A DNA stretch of 64,000 bases from Thermogemmata fonticola (GTDB lineage: Bacteria; Planctomycetota; Planctomycetia; Gemmatales; Gemmataceae). Position numbers and translations under genes: made by a program. Below are positions 34,785 to 44,222 of this stretch, one piece after another. The notes under the pieces are model-generated. The model was not told the origin of the DNA, ran no database searches, and saw nothing but the letters and a program-made list of their open reading frames with translations. Location of the stretch: positions 62,001 to 126,000 of the forward strand of contig NZ_JACEFB010000001.1 of the NCBI RefSeq assembly GCF_013694095.1. Reading direction: 5' to 3'. Each line of letters starts with the position of its first letter. Position 1 is the first letter of the stretch.

Positions 34785-36296
34785 CTATTGGCACGCAGAT
34801 AAAAATATATAAATTCTATTATTGGTTAAATTAGATTCTAATAATTTTTTCCATTTGATATCTGATAATATATTCGTTGCAGGATAAACATATTCCTTTG
34901 GCATGATTATATAACTGTATTTATAATGATAAATTATTTGATGTAGGTCGTGCCATTCGACAATCGTTTCGAGTGGTCTTCCCAAATGAAAGGATAAAAG
35001 ATGGTCTTCCATACGAAATTGTATGATAGGCTGAGGTGCTGGCGCAACGTGACGTATGCTCGCTGCGAACTGTGATCTCTTGTCCTGTGTGCGGAGGTGT
35101 GGCTCCACTGCCGAAACTATGACTATCCACCCTACAATAACAGTTATCCATAGACTATGAAAAAATAATAAAGAACGTTTCCTTGTTGAAAAGCCTTGAT
35201 TTTCCCACCAATTCTGAATGACGCAACTGATATAAATAGCGGCAAACGGATAAGCAGGAAGGAGATAATCTGAGCGTTTGAAATGCGATAATGACAACAA
35301 TGATAATATAGATAAGAATGAGATAAGACTAAAACGCAATATATGATCTGTTTTCCACATATTTTTTTTGAGGACGTAGTATATACCGAAGAAAAAAAAT
35401 GGCGACCACGGTAGGAAGTCAAAGGTGAAGCGGGGAATGTAGAACCACCAGGGGTGAGTAGCCAATTGCGAGGATGTGCCGCTGAACCTGGCGATATTGT
35501 GATGGAGGATAAAGACTCGGAAAAGTTCTCCTTCGGTAGCTCGGTTGGCCCACAGGAACCAAGGCAATCCCACGCAAGCGGCTGTCGCTATCAGGGTGAC
35601 AACCCCTGGCCAATTTACCCGTCGATGTTCTGTGAGCCACCACATGCCAGTAGCACACCCGAAGAGGGCGATTCCGATAGGTCCCTTCAATAACATCGCG
35701 ATGCCGACGCTCAGCCCCGCTAGAAAATGCCACGCAAGCGAATGAAACCGCTTTCCTTGGCTATGACTGATGCACCCCAGGAAAAAGCTGAAAATCGAGA
35801 AGGAGACCGCAGCAGTTAGGGGGACGTCGATGCGAGCGATTCTCGACAGGGCCGTGAAGTGGATTGCGGTAGCTAGCACCACAGCAGCGACACGAGCGGT
35901 ATATGGACGACCTAATTGGCGCAGGAATGCATACACTCCGACAATACAGGCTATGCCCATAAGAGCAGACGGCAATCGGGTGGTCCAAGCTGTGACCCGC
36001 CCGGAATTGAGCCAACGACTGATCCCGGCAACACACCAGTAATAGGCGGGGGGTTTTTGCAGTTCCAAACGCCCATCGAACAATCGTGGCAACCCCCACT
36101 CACCGGTTTCCAATATATATTGGGCGTTTTGAGCGGCACGCGCTTCATGACTATGAACCAAATCCGTCCTGTCGAGCGTGAGCAAAAAAGCGGCGATCAG
36201 GAGAGTTATCGCCCCGCAGATGGGTAAACGCCTGAGTTGGATTGTTGCGAAGTAAGTATGGACTTTTCCGAGTGGGGTAAGGGGTGTCAGCTTCAT
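34785..36296 (-). CDS. ArnT/GT39-like membrane glycosyltransferase
   Basis: The 503-residue protein has about ten membrane helices. The first external loop carries VHSHEARAAQNAQYILETGEW ahead of LFDGRLELQKPPAYYW, the ArnT/PMT landmarks that bind the lipid-linked sugar. Such enzymes move a sugar from undecaprenyl phosphate to lipid A or proteins on the periplasmic side. Its ATG overlaps the stop of the ABC exporter gene (ATGA), so the two are coupled. Composition changes from GC-rich in the first half to AT-rich in the last third. Confidence 0.88.
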   Translation of the reverse strand: MKLTPLTPLGKVHTYFATIQLRRLPICGAITLLIAAFLLTLDRTDLVHSHEARAAQNAQYILETGEWGLPRLFDGRLELQKPPAYYWCVAGISRWLNSGRVTAWTTRLPSALMGIACIVGVYAFLRQLGRPYTARVAAVVLATAIHFTALSRIARIDVPLTAAVSFSIFSFFLGCISHSQGKRFHSLAWHFLAGLSVGIAMLLKGPIGIALFGCATGMWWLTEHRRVNWPGVVTLIATAACVGLPWFLWANRATEGELFRVFILHHNIARFSGTSSQLATHPWWFYIPRFTFDFLPWSPFFFFGIYYVLKKNMWKTDHILRFSLISFLSILSLLSLSHFKRSDYLLPAYPFAAIYISCVIQNWWENQGFSTRKRSLLFFHSLWITVIVGWIVIVSAVEPHLRTQDKRSQFAASIRHVAPAPQPIIQFRMEDHLLSFHLGRPLETIVEWHDLHQIIYHYKYSYIIMPKEYVYPATNILSDIKWKKLLESNLTNNRIYIFLSACQ

Positions 36297-38320
36297 GCGG
36301 CTATCCTTGATGATCCCGGATCACACAATCGCTGATACAACGGGCAGCGAGCGATAAGTTCGGCGTGTGTACCCACGTCGACAATGCATCCTGCATCCAT
36401 CACAACGATACGGTCAGCAATTTCAAGGGTGTGCAATTTGTGGGTGATCAGGAAGACTGTTCGTCCCACGACGAATTCGCGCAAGGCCGCATGGATGTCT
36501 GCTTCGCTGTTCGGGTCGATAGCACTACTGAACTCGTCCAAGATGAGGATAGCCGGATCACGGAGGATAGCGCGGGCCAAGGCGATTTTCTGCTTTTCTC
36601 CTCCGGAAAAATTGGCCCCCGCGTCTCCCATGCGGGTTTCATAACCTTGGGGTTTTTTCATGATGAACTCGTGGGCACGAGCTTTCTGCGCGGCAGCGAT
36701 CACCTCATCGCGTGTCGCTCCCCGGCGACCATAAGCGATGTTGGCATAAACAGTGTCGTCGAAGAGCAAGGTGTCCTGGGTTACCAGCCCGATCAATCGG
36801 CGCAGTGACCGCAGATGAACTGTACGCAAACAGATGCCATCGATTAAAACCGCTCCGCTATCGGGATCATAAAAGCGCGGCAGTAAGCCGAGCAGAGTCG
36901 TTTTGCCACTTCCGTTGGCTCCCACAACGGCGATGACTTCTCCGGCACGGACCGTCAGATTCACATTACATAAGGCGGGATTCTCTGGTGTTGTGTAGCT
37001 GAAGCAGACATTACGGAACTCGATGCCTTTCCTGAGAGCGGTCAGGCGTATCCCTCCCGGATTAGGGGTGACTTTCGGAGCACGATCGTAGAGTTCGAAG
37101 ATGCGAGCCGCCGCTGCCTCACCGGCCTGGAGTTTCGCATAAACGCTGGAGAGCCTGCGAATCGGGTCCGCAGTCGCCACAAGCAAAGCGTAAAGCTGGA
37201 GCAAGGCTGGGAAGCCGAGCGGCTCACTGGTCATGCGCATGCCCCAAATGTGGGTCTTCCCGGTAACCACAAGATAGGTTCCAGAGGCCAGCGCCAAACC
37301 AATGGCAAAAACAGTTAGGACTTCGACAAAAGGCCCTGCTGCGGCATCAATGGCCAGGAGACGCATGGACTTCTGCAAGAAAGCGCGATTGACGCTGTGG
37401 AATCGGCGGCGCTCATGGGCTTCCCGTGTGAAGGCCTTGACGACTCGGATAGCATCAAACGTTTCCCGGACCCGCTGATACATGGCAGACATGCGTTCCA
37501 GGACCTTCCGAGCGGCACGCCGAATCAACCGGCTGACACGCAGCAACACGACTATTGTCGCTGGGACGACTATAACAAAGACGAGTGTCAACTGCCAGCT
37601 AATCATAGCAGCGACTATCAGGCATCCCAGAGCCTTGAGCGGTTCGCCGATCAGTTTGCCTAACAGGACCTTGAGACCCGACCCCACTTGTTCGGTATCG
37701 TTGGTGAAGCGAGCCATGAGATCGCTCGTCCCCTGCGAGGCCAGTTGCCGCACATCTTGCCGCAAGGCTTGGCGGAACATGCCATTACGCAGATCAAAGA
37801 GAACCCGATTGGTCACATAACCCACGAGCGATTCATGGAGAAATTCGAAAATGCCTTTCAGTGCTACACCGATGATCACCGCCGTCATGATCCATACGAA
37901 GGTCGCAAAGCGGTCTTCAGGCAAATGACGGATGACTTTCGCCTTCAACAGTTGATAGCGGTAGATCCAAATGGCGTAGTAGTTCAGCTCTCCCTCCAGC
38001 TTAGCGATCTGTTGGGTCGCTTTACGTTCCAAAGTCTCGCGATTAGGCGGATTGATCTCCTCTAACCTTCGGATATCATCTCGCAAGCGCTCCAACAGTA
38101 ACCGCCGTTCAGGTTTTTCCAGCTCATTCTGCAGGCGGTCGATTTCTTCATTCACCCATTGTTGCAGGTTCTTGTCACTGCTCAGGATTTTCAAAACGGG
38201 ATAAATAGCGGATAGACTCGCGCTCCATAACACCGCAACGAGCAGTGCACACATCACGGAAGCGGCGAAAGCGTATCGGTAGGGCCATGCGCAACGCACA
38301 ACGCGGAGAAAATGGCGCAT
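36293..38320 (-). CDS. MsbA-like ABC exporter with coiled-coil insertion
   Basis: The 675-residue half-transporter has six membrane helices and a C-terminal ATPase with Walker A GANGSGKTT, signature FSGGEKQK, Walker B ILILDE and switch His in LITHKLH. Between helices 1 and 2 there is an ~85-residue charged, coiled-coil insertion (WVNEEIDRLQNELEKPERR ... RETLERKATQQIAKLE) absent from ordinary MsbA. Homodimers of this class flip lipids or lipopolysaccharide precursors. Overlap with the GT39 gene supports a role in envelope lipid or glycan export. Confidence 0.88.
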   Translation of the reverse strand: MRHFLRVVRCAWPYRYAFAASVMCALLVAVLWSASLSAIYPVLKILSSDKNLQQWVNEEIDRLQNELEKPERRLLLERLRDDIRRLEEINPPNRETLERKATQQIAKLEGELNYYAIWIYRYQLLKAKVIRHLPEDRFATFVWIMTAVIIGVALKGIFEFLHESLVGYVTNRVLFDLRNGMFRQALRQDVRQLASQGTSDLMARFTNDTEQVGSGLKVLLGKLIGEPLKALGCLIVAAMISWQLTLVFVIVVPATIVVLLRVSRLIRRAARKVLERMSAMYQRVRETFDAIRVVKAFTREAHERRRFHSVNRAFLQKSMRLLAIDAAAGPFVEVLTVFAIGLALASGTYLVVTGKTHIWGMRMTSEPLGFPALLQLYALLVATADPIRRLSSVYAKLQAGEAAAARIFELYDRAPKVTPNPGGIRLTALRKGIEFRNVCFSYTTPENPALCNVNLTVRAGEVIAVVGANGSGKTTLLGLLPRFYDPDSGAVLIDGICLRTVHLRSLRRLIGLVTQDTLLFDDTVYANIAYGRRGATRDEVIAAAQKARAHEFIMKKPQGYETRMGDAGANFSGGEKQKIALARAILRDPAILILDEFSSAIDPNSEADIHAALREFVVGRTVFLITHKLHTLEIADRIVVMDAGCIVDVGTHAELIARCPLYQRLCDPGSSRIAA

Positions 38321-38711
38321 CTCTGCCTCGTTGCCACTGCTGGAGCCGCCTTTGTTCGGCGATCCGGGACGTCCTGGTCACCGCTTGGAACTCACAACAC
38401 CCGCAGTTTTTTCGGCATGTCTTATACCCCTGTTGGGCTGGCCGAAGCAATAGGGGTTTCTGACTTTACCATCAACAAGGTCAGTCAACTGCTGGGATAG
38501 ATTCGGCTCTATTAGCGGCCCACTTCACGACTTCCCTGCTGCTTTTCGACCAGAGCCGATCTCTTCATCCACTCGGTTTCGCATACCTGTGGCCATGCAA
38601 AGAGCCCATGGCGGTATGCCTTCTTTCAGAAAAGTGACCTTGCAACAATCGCGACGACTTTGTCCAATTGGCTCGGCGATCACGGCAGTTGTCCACAGGA
38701 GATGGGTTAAT
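38321..38711. other. Divergent intergenic region
   Basis: This 391-base stretch separates the divergent ABC exporter and DNA methylase genes and should hold both promoters. No conserved promoter pair stands out. GGAGATGG (38699-38706) is the methylase ribosome site. No gene or repeat was seen. Confidence 0.5.
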
Positions 38712-39554
38712 ATGAGAGTGAACCAGGTTCTGGTTGGTGATTGTATCGAGATCATGAAAAGCATGCCTCCTGCCTGTGCGGATCTCATTTTTGCAGACCC
38801 ACCATTTAACATTGGTTACAATTATGATATTTATAATGACCGACGTTCACGGAACGAGTATCTGGAGTGGGCAGAACAATGGATGAAAGCCGCAATTCGC
38901 CTGCTGAAACCCACAGGTTCGTTCTGGCTTGCTATTGGGGATGAATATGTGGCGGAATATAAGATTCGTCTAGATTCTATAGGATTAATAATGAGGAATT
39001 GGATCATTTGGCATTATACTTTTGGAGTCGCATGTAGTAGAAAATTCTCTCGTTCACATGCTCATATTCTTTACTATGTATGTGATCCGAGACAATGTAC
39101 CTTCAATGCCGATGCCGTGCGCGTCCCCAGTGCCAGGCTAACCACATATGCGGATCGTCGAGCTAATCCCAAAGGAAAGGTTCCCGATGATACCTGGATT
39201 TTGCGTCCTCAAGAAACCGCGCAACATTTCCGCCCGGACCAGGATGTGTGGTACATCCCTCGCGTTTGCGGGACTTTTCGCGAACGCGTCGGTCATCCTT
39301 GCCAAATGCCGGAAGCCATCTTGGAACGCATTATCCGCGTCGCTACCCATCCCGGTGACTTGGTCATTGACCCGTTTGCAGGGAGTGGCACTACATTGGC
39401 AGTGGCCAAACGACTGGGCCGTCGTTATTGGGGATGCGAGCTTTCCGAGGCTTATGCGGATCAGATTGAGAAACGCCTCCAGATGATCGATTTTGAGGCG
39501 CCCTCCCTCCGCGAGCAATCCAGCGATTTTGCATCTCGTTCTAAAGCCGCATGA
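38712..39554 (+). CDS. Orphan DNA methyltransferase (beta class, probably N6-adenine)
   Basis: The start is ATG 38712 after GGAGATGG. The 280-residue product has motif IV ADPPFNIGYNYD near residue 30 and the SAM-binding VIDPFAGSGTT near residue 225, the order of beta-class enzymes such as CcrM. It also has HPCQMPEAILERII as the motif X-like helix. No restriction gene is adjacent, so it is an orphan methylase, perhaps for cell-cycle or gene-expression marks. It lacks the extra C-terminal domain of CcrM. The middle third (about 38790-39110) is AT-rich compared with the ends. Confidence 0.88.
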   Translation: MRVNQVLVGDCIEIMKSMPPACADLIFADPPFNIGYNYDIYNDRRSRNEYLEWAEQWMKAAIRLLKPTGSFWLAIGDEYVAEYKIRLDSIGLIMRNWIIWHYTFGVACSRKFSRSHAHILYYVCDPRQCTFNADAVRVPSARLTTYADRRANPKGKVPDDTWILRPQETAQHFRPDQDVWYIPRVCGTFRERVGHPCQMPEAILERIIRVATHPGDLVIDPFAGSGTTLAVAKRLGRRYWGCELSEAYADQIEKRLQMIDFEAPSLREQSSDFASRSKAA

Positions 39555-39585
39555 CACGCTCAAAAGCGGCATGACACGAGGGTCG

Positions 39586-42294
39586 CTAGGAAGGGTTCAA
39601 CCAGTTTCGCCCCAACTGTTCAGCCAGTTGCAGAGCCTCGGGTAATTTCTCCGGCAACTTCCCGCCTGCCTGGGCAAAATCCGCTTTGCCTCCTCCCCCC
39701 CCGCCAACAATAGCGGCCAGTTGTTTGACCAGAGCCTGCGCATGAATGCCTTTGCCCACAAGGTCAGGTGTTACTGCCGCAAGGAGAGGTACTTTGCCGC
39801 TGCTATCGATCCAACCGAAAACCACCAAGGCAGAGGGGCACTTTTGCCTGAGGCGGTCCACTTGGGCTCGGACAGCTTCCAGAGGCACATCGTTGGGCAA
39901 TTGGGCGATAATAAGGCGGGTAGAGCCAATCAGTGGTGCATCGGCCCATAACTTGTCCACCAGCGCCGTGAGATCCACTGTACTGCTTTTTTTCAATTGT
40001 TCCTGAAGCTTTTTGAGCTGATCTTGCAGGCTCGTGATGCGCTCTCTCACTTCCTCAGGCCGGCACTGAAGCTGGAGAGCGAGGTCTTCCAACAGGAAAG
40101 CTCGGCTCTGGATTAGATCAAAAGCTGCCGGCCCAGTGATTGCTGTGATGCGGCGCACTCCTTTGGCAACGGCTTCTTGGGAGAGAATCTTGAAACAGCC
40201 GATCTGACCAGTATGCGCCACATGAGTACCACCGCAGAACTCCGCGGGGTTCTCCAAGGTCACATGTTCTGGCGAGTGCGTGCCTATAAGGACGACTCGG
40301 ACCGGATCGGGGTATTTTTCTCCGAACACGGCACGGACTCCTGGAATTTCCCGTGCCACCGCCAGAGGCTTGACAACAGCAATGACCGGTTGATCAGCCT
40401 GGATGATCTCATTGACATGCTGCTCGATCTGGCGTATCTGTTCCAGTGTCAATGGCTTGTCATGACTAAAGTCAAAGCGGGTCTTTGTGTCATCGACAAG
40501 GGAACCCTTTTGTTCGACATGAGATCCCAACACTTTCCGCAGGGCATGATTGAGGAGATGCGTGGCAGTGTGATTGCGCATGATGGCCTGGCGGCGTGGC
40601 AGGTCATAAGTCAGTTCAACTTCTTGTCCGACATGTAATTCTCCATTTTGGAGATAACCTATGTGAAGGACGGCATCACCCAAACGCTGAGTATCTTCGA
40701 CAATGAAGGTAGCTTCTCCTTGTAAACTACGAATGTATCCAGTATCACCAACTTGTCCTCCCTGCTCCGCATAGAAATTGGTACGATCTAATAACAAAGC
40801 TAGATTTATTCCTTGTGGAACAACACCTTGAGTATTCACTTGATTGTCCTGAAGCCAACCTACTATCTGAGCGGTGATGGAGCCTGGGAGATATTTGTAG
40901 TGATCATCAGTTGGCGGCAATTCGCCAGAAATGGTTGTCATATGGTACTTCTTGCTTGCTTCACGAGCTTTAATACGCGCCTGTTGCATAGCATTTTCAA
41001 AACCTTGGACATCAACACGCAAGCCCTCTTCCGCTGCCATTTGCTGTGTAATATCAATAAATAGTCCATAGGTATCGTGTAATTTGAAGGCATCCTCACC
41101 ACTAATGGTGTCACGTCCTGACTGACGCGTTTCTTCAGCAATTTGTTTAAATAGTTTAATTCCCCGGTGTAGAGTGCGTAGGAATGCTTTTTCTTCCTCA
41201 TGAATTTGCGCCTGGACTTGCTGGGGATTTCTACGCAACTCGGGAAATACATCCCCCATTTGTTCTACTAGAATGGGAACTAATCTATACAAAAATGGTT
41301 CTCGTGTATCTAAGTATTGTACTCCATACCGTTCTGCACGTCGAAGAATTCGTCGTAGTACATAGTCTCGTCCGATATTTCCGATTGCAGCTCCATCTGT
41401 GAGGGCAAACGTCAATGCCCGGATATGATCGGCTATCACTCGATAGGCGATATCTTTATGATTATCCAGACCCCCTGTATACGGAGGAGCACCAGTTATC
41501 TGCTGAATTGCTGTGAATAAAGGTGCAAAAACATCTGTATCATAATTACTAGTCTTATTTTGAAGAACTGCACATATGCGTTCAAATCCCATACCAGTAT
41601 CGACATGATTTTCAGGTAAAGGAGCTAAACTTTGATCTTCATTTCTATTGAATTGAATAAAAACTAGGTTCCAAATCTCTATCACTAAATCAGTCCCAGC
41701 ATTAACCAATTTTCCACCACTTTTATCAGCAGTACGGTCAAAATGTATTTCCGTACAAGGCCCACAAGGACCTGTGTCTCCCATTTCCCAGAAATTATCT
41801 TTTTTCCCCCCGTAATGGATGTGATGAGCAGGTACGCCAACGTCGCGCCAATAGCGAGCGGCTTCTTCGTCACGCGGGATGTTGTTCTCGGGGTCGCCTT
41901 CGAAAACGGTGACATGAAGCCTGGCTGGATCGATCTGCCAAACCTCGGTTAGCAGTTCCCACGCCCAGGTGATCGCTTCTTTCTTGAAATAGTCACCAAA
42001 ACTCCAATTACCCAACATCTCAAAAAAAGTATGGTGATATGTATCCTTACCTACATCATCTAAATCGTTATGTTTGCCGCCAGCACGAATGCATTTTTGC
42101 GTGTTGGCCACGCGTTTGTAAGGTGGCTTTTCCGTACCCAGAAAGTACGGCTTGAACTGATTCATTCCCGCGTTTGTAAAGAGCAACGTGGGATCATTGT
42201 ATGGAACTACCGGTGATGATGGCACATAAACATGATCGTGCCTTTTGCAAAAGAAATCAATGAATTGTTGACGGATATCTCTTGATGTAAGCAT
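39586..42294 (-). CDS. alaS: Alanyl-tRNA synthetase
   Basis: The start is ATG 42294 with AGGTGAG before it. The 902-residue product has the class II core (PSSPVVPYNDPTLLFTNAGMNQFKPYF) and GDYFKKEAITWAWELLT. The editing domain carries HTATHLL and the distal CGGTHV zinc/active-site motif, and a coiled coil and C-Ala domain with a Gly-rich VGGGGGGKADFAQAGG follow. It charges tRNA-Ala and clears Ser/Gly mischarging. Length is normal. The 3' third of the gene is GC-rich, while much of the 5' two thirds is AT-rich. Confidence 0.97.
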   Translation of the reverse strand: MLTSRDIRQQFIDFFCKRHDHVYVPSSPVVPYNDPTLLFTNAGMNQFKPYFLGTEKPPYKRVANTQKCIRAGGKHNDLDDVGKDTYHHTFFEMLGNWSFGDYFKKEAITWAWELLTEVWQIDPARLHVTVFEGDPENNIPRDEEAARYWRDVGVPAHHIHYGGKKDNFWEMGDTGPCGPCTEIHFDRTADKSGGKLVNAGTDLVIEIWNLVFIQFNRNEDQSLAPLPENHVDTGMGFERICAVLQNKTSNYDTDVFAPLFTAIQQITGAPPYTGGLDNHKDIAYRVIADHIRALTFALTDGAAIGNIGRDYVLRRILRRAERYGVQYLDTREPFLYRLVPILVEQMGDVFPELRRNPQQVQAQIHEEEKAFLRTLHRGIKLFKQIAEETRQSGRDTISGEDAFKLHDTYGLFIDITQQMAAEEGLRVDVQGFENAMQQARIKAREASKKYHMTTISGELPPTDDHYKYLPGSITAQIVGWLQDNQVNTQGVVPQGINLALLLDRTNFYAEQGGQVGDTGYIRSLQGEATFIVEDTQRLGDAVLHIGYLQNGELHVGQEVELTYDLPRRQAIMRNHTATHLLNHALRKVLGSHVEQKGSLVDDTKTRFDFSHDKPLTLEQIRQIEQHVNEIIQADQPVIAVVKPLAVAREIPGVRAVFGEKYPDPVRVVLIGTHSPEHVTLENPAEFCGGTHVAHTGQIGCFKILSQEAVAKGVRRITAITGPAAFDLIQSRAFLLEDLALQLQCRPEEVRERITSLQDQLKKLQEQLKKSSTVDLTALVDKLWADAPLIGSTRLIIAQLPNDVPLEAVRAQVDRLRQKCPSALVVFGWIDSSGKVPLLAAVTPDLVGKGIHAQALVKQLAAIVGGGGGGKADFAQAGGKLPEKLPEALQLAEQLGRNWLNPS

Positions 42295-42381
42295 AAACTC
42301 ACCTATCAATAAGTTAAATTATATACTATATTATACATAATATCTAGGCTCTGCCCTAGACTTTCATCATCATAGTCAACA

Positions 42382-43632
42382 TTACGTTTCCTTATTCTGA
42401 CCTATTCTTAGATCAGATACAACTGTCTGAGATGCTGGAGATAGTGGTGGAGATGCCTCTGCTATCCTCGAATAGCAATGAAGCAAGACTTGTCGCAACG
42501 GAACATTCCAGGCGCGTGCCAGCCGTGCACATTCTTCGTACTCCGGTTTACTCACTAGGGAACCGTCTGGCAGGTATGCTTGTGAAAACCGCAAGGCCGA
42601 ATGAGATATCTCATGTTGAATATATTTTCGTATGAGTTTCGTTCGCTCACACCAGTATTTGCGAATGCCGAGTGTGCCTGTTTCGCGGAAAATGATTTCT
42701 TCGAGAGTTTGGACAGATATAGAATTTGCAAGCACAGTGATGCGAAATCCTGCTCGTCCCTTTTTCATGATTCCCTGTGTGATAAATACATCGAGTGCTC
42801 CACACTCCATCAATCGTTCCTGACAATAGGCTAGCACTTCTGGTGTGATGTCATCAACGTGTGTTTCCAACACGGCAATGAAGTCGCCTTCGTAACTATC
42901 TCCTGTTTGACTGGTGATAGTTTCTCCAATCCAGAGTCGTAGAATGTTCGGGCGGTCTAAGAAATTTTTACTGCCAGCGCCGTGGGCGACACGGTCGATG
43001 CGCATGGCCGGCGTATATGTATATTCGTGTACAACAGTTGTCAAAATGGCAGCACCTGTTGGAGTTGTCAATTCAAATTCCACATCACTAGGTGCTAAAG
43101 GCACCCCTTGCAATAAGGCGAGTGTGCCGGGTGTGGGTACTGGCATCCATCCATGTGCGGTTTGGACGGTCCCACGCCCGGTTGGAACCGGACGACTTGT
43201 AAACTTTTGAACACCGAGCAGGTCTAAACCCACAGCAGCACCGAGAATGTCCGCGATGCTGTCCAAAGCCCCGACTTCATGGAGATGCACACGAGAGACA
43301 GGCGTGCCGTGGACATGGCTTTCGGCGAGGGCTAATCGCCGCAGAATACGCAGCGCTAATTCCCTTTGGGAAGGCGTGATGGCGGCTTGGAAAATGAGTT
43401 GCTCAATATCCTCCACGTAACGATGCTGAGGAGGTTGCTCGTCTGCGCGGATTTCCACGTGGACAGCTCGAAAACCGCAACGCTGGACTTCGCGCACTTC
43501 CAAATGAATCGGCAAGTGGAGGGAGTCTATAGCAGACTGAATGGGTTCTAAAGGCACACCGGCATCTAAAAGTGCGCCCAGAACCATATTTCCGCTGATC
43601 CCGCTGAAGCAATCAAAGTGGGCAACGCGCAC
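42382..43632 (-). CDS. larC: LarC-like nickel-pincer cofactor nickel insertase
   Basis: The start is taken at GTG 43632 (VRVAHFDCFSGISGNM), since AAGGA lies 7 bases upstream and LarC proteins begin here; the frame is open to ATG 43683. Family landmarks are FDCFSGISGNMVLGALLDAG, HVHGTPVSRVHLHEVGALDSIADILG, ELTTPTGAAIL and ETHVDDITPEVL. LarC inserts nickel into the pincer cofactor of LarA-type racemases by CTP-dependent chemistry. LarA lies at 55.6 kb; LarB and LarE are not in the window. Confidence 0.9.
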   Translation of the reverse strand: MRVAHFDCFSGISGNMVLGALLDAGVPLEPIQSAIDSLHLPIHLEVREVQRCGFRAVHVEIRADEQPPQHRYVEDIEQLIFQAAITPSQRELALRILRRLALAESHVHGTPVSRVHLHEVGALDSIADILGAAVGLDLLGVQKFTSRPVPTGRGTVQTAHGWMPVPTPGTLALLQGVPLAPSDVEFELTTPTGAAILTTVVHEYTYTPAMRIDRVAHGAGSKNFLDRPNILRLWIGETITSQTGDSYEGDFIAVLETHVDDITPEVLAYCQERLMECGALDVFITQGIMKKGRAGFRITVLANSISVQTLEEIIFRETGTLGIRKYWCERTKLIRKYIQHEISHSALRFSQAYLPDGSLVSKPEYEECARLARAWNVPLRQVLLHCYSRIAEASPPLSPASQTVVSDLRIGQNKET

Positions 43633-43746
43633 AACAGTTTCCTTAGTATCTTCCGGGGAAGTCGATTGTTCGCCAAGTGGCACGGATAGAGTTTATCTTA
43701 TGAAAGGTCCTAGCCGCCGGAAGTGGTTTTCGAGGTATCGTCGATG

Positions 43747-43830
43747 TGCCCGGGACAGGATTTGAACCTGCACGAGGTTGCCCTCGCCAGCCCCTCAAGC
43801 TGGTGCGTCTGCCAGTTCCGCCACCCGGGC
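43747..43830 (-). tRNA. tRNA-Leu (anticodon GAG)
   Basis: An 84-base class II tRNA on the minus strand, starting GCCCGGGTGGCGGAACTGG. It has acceptor GCCCGGG/CCCGGGC, anticodon loop CTTGAGG, a long variable arm and T-loop GGTTCAAATCC. CCA is not encoded. Confidence 0.95.
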
Positions 43831-44222
43831 CGGTTCGCTTGGGTTGGCATAGAAATTATCGCAATCTTTGCCTGTGAATCAAGGGGAGGAGAACTTCTCC
43901 AGCTCATTTCAGCCGAGGAACCCCGCGAGAGCTTTGTCGCTATTCCATTGCTGTCTGTTTGATATCCTCTCTCGCAGTGCAGATATTTTCCGGTGTGATC
44001 TTTTCTCCCATTTTTTTCCCTGATTTGGGAGCTGCCAGCTCGCTCCTAGGAGGATGAAAAGTATGGAAGGATCGTGCCCAGAATGCCGATATTAGCGATA
44101 GCTATCTGAAACCGCATTCGGAACAGCACAGATCCGCTCACCGGTGCCGTCGTTGTGGGGTGTTTCCCTTCGGGCATGATCAATGGCTGATCGCGACCTC
44201 ATTTTACTGGAGTGATCCAAGA
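43831..44222 (+). other. Intergenic region upstream of the TolC-like gene, with possible leader peptide
   Basis: This 392-base gap carries a palindrome, GAGCTG-C-CAGCTC (44029-44041), and then a strong AGGAGG at 44048-44053. The latter is fused to a 13-codon frame, 44054-44095, encoding MKSMEGSCPECRY. The short frame with its CPEC motif could be a metal-responsive leader for the efflux gene, but the AGGAGG touches the ATG with no spacing, which makes translation doubtful. Confidence 0.3.
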
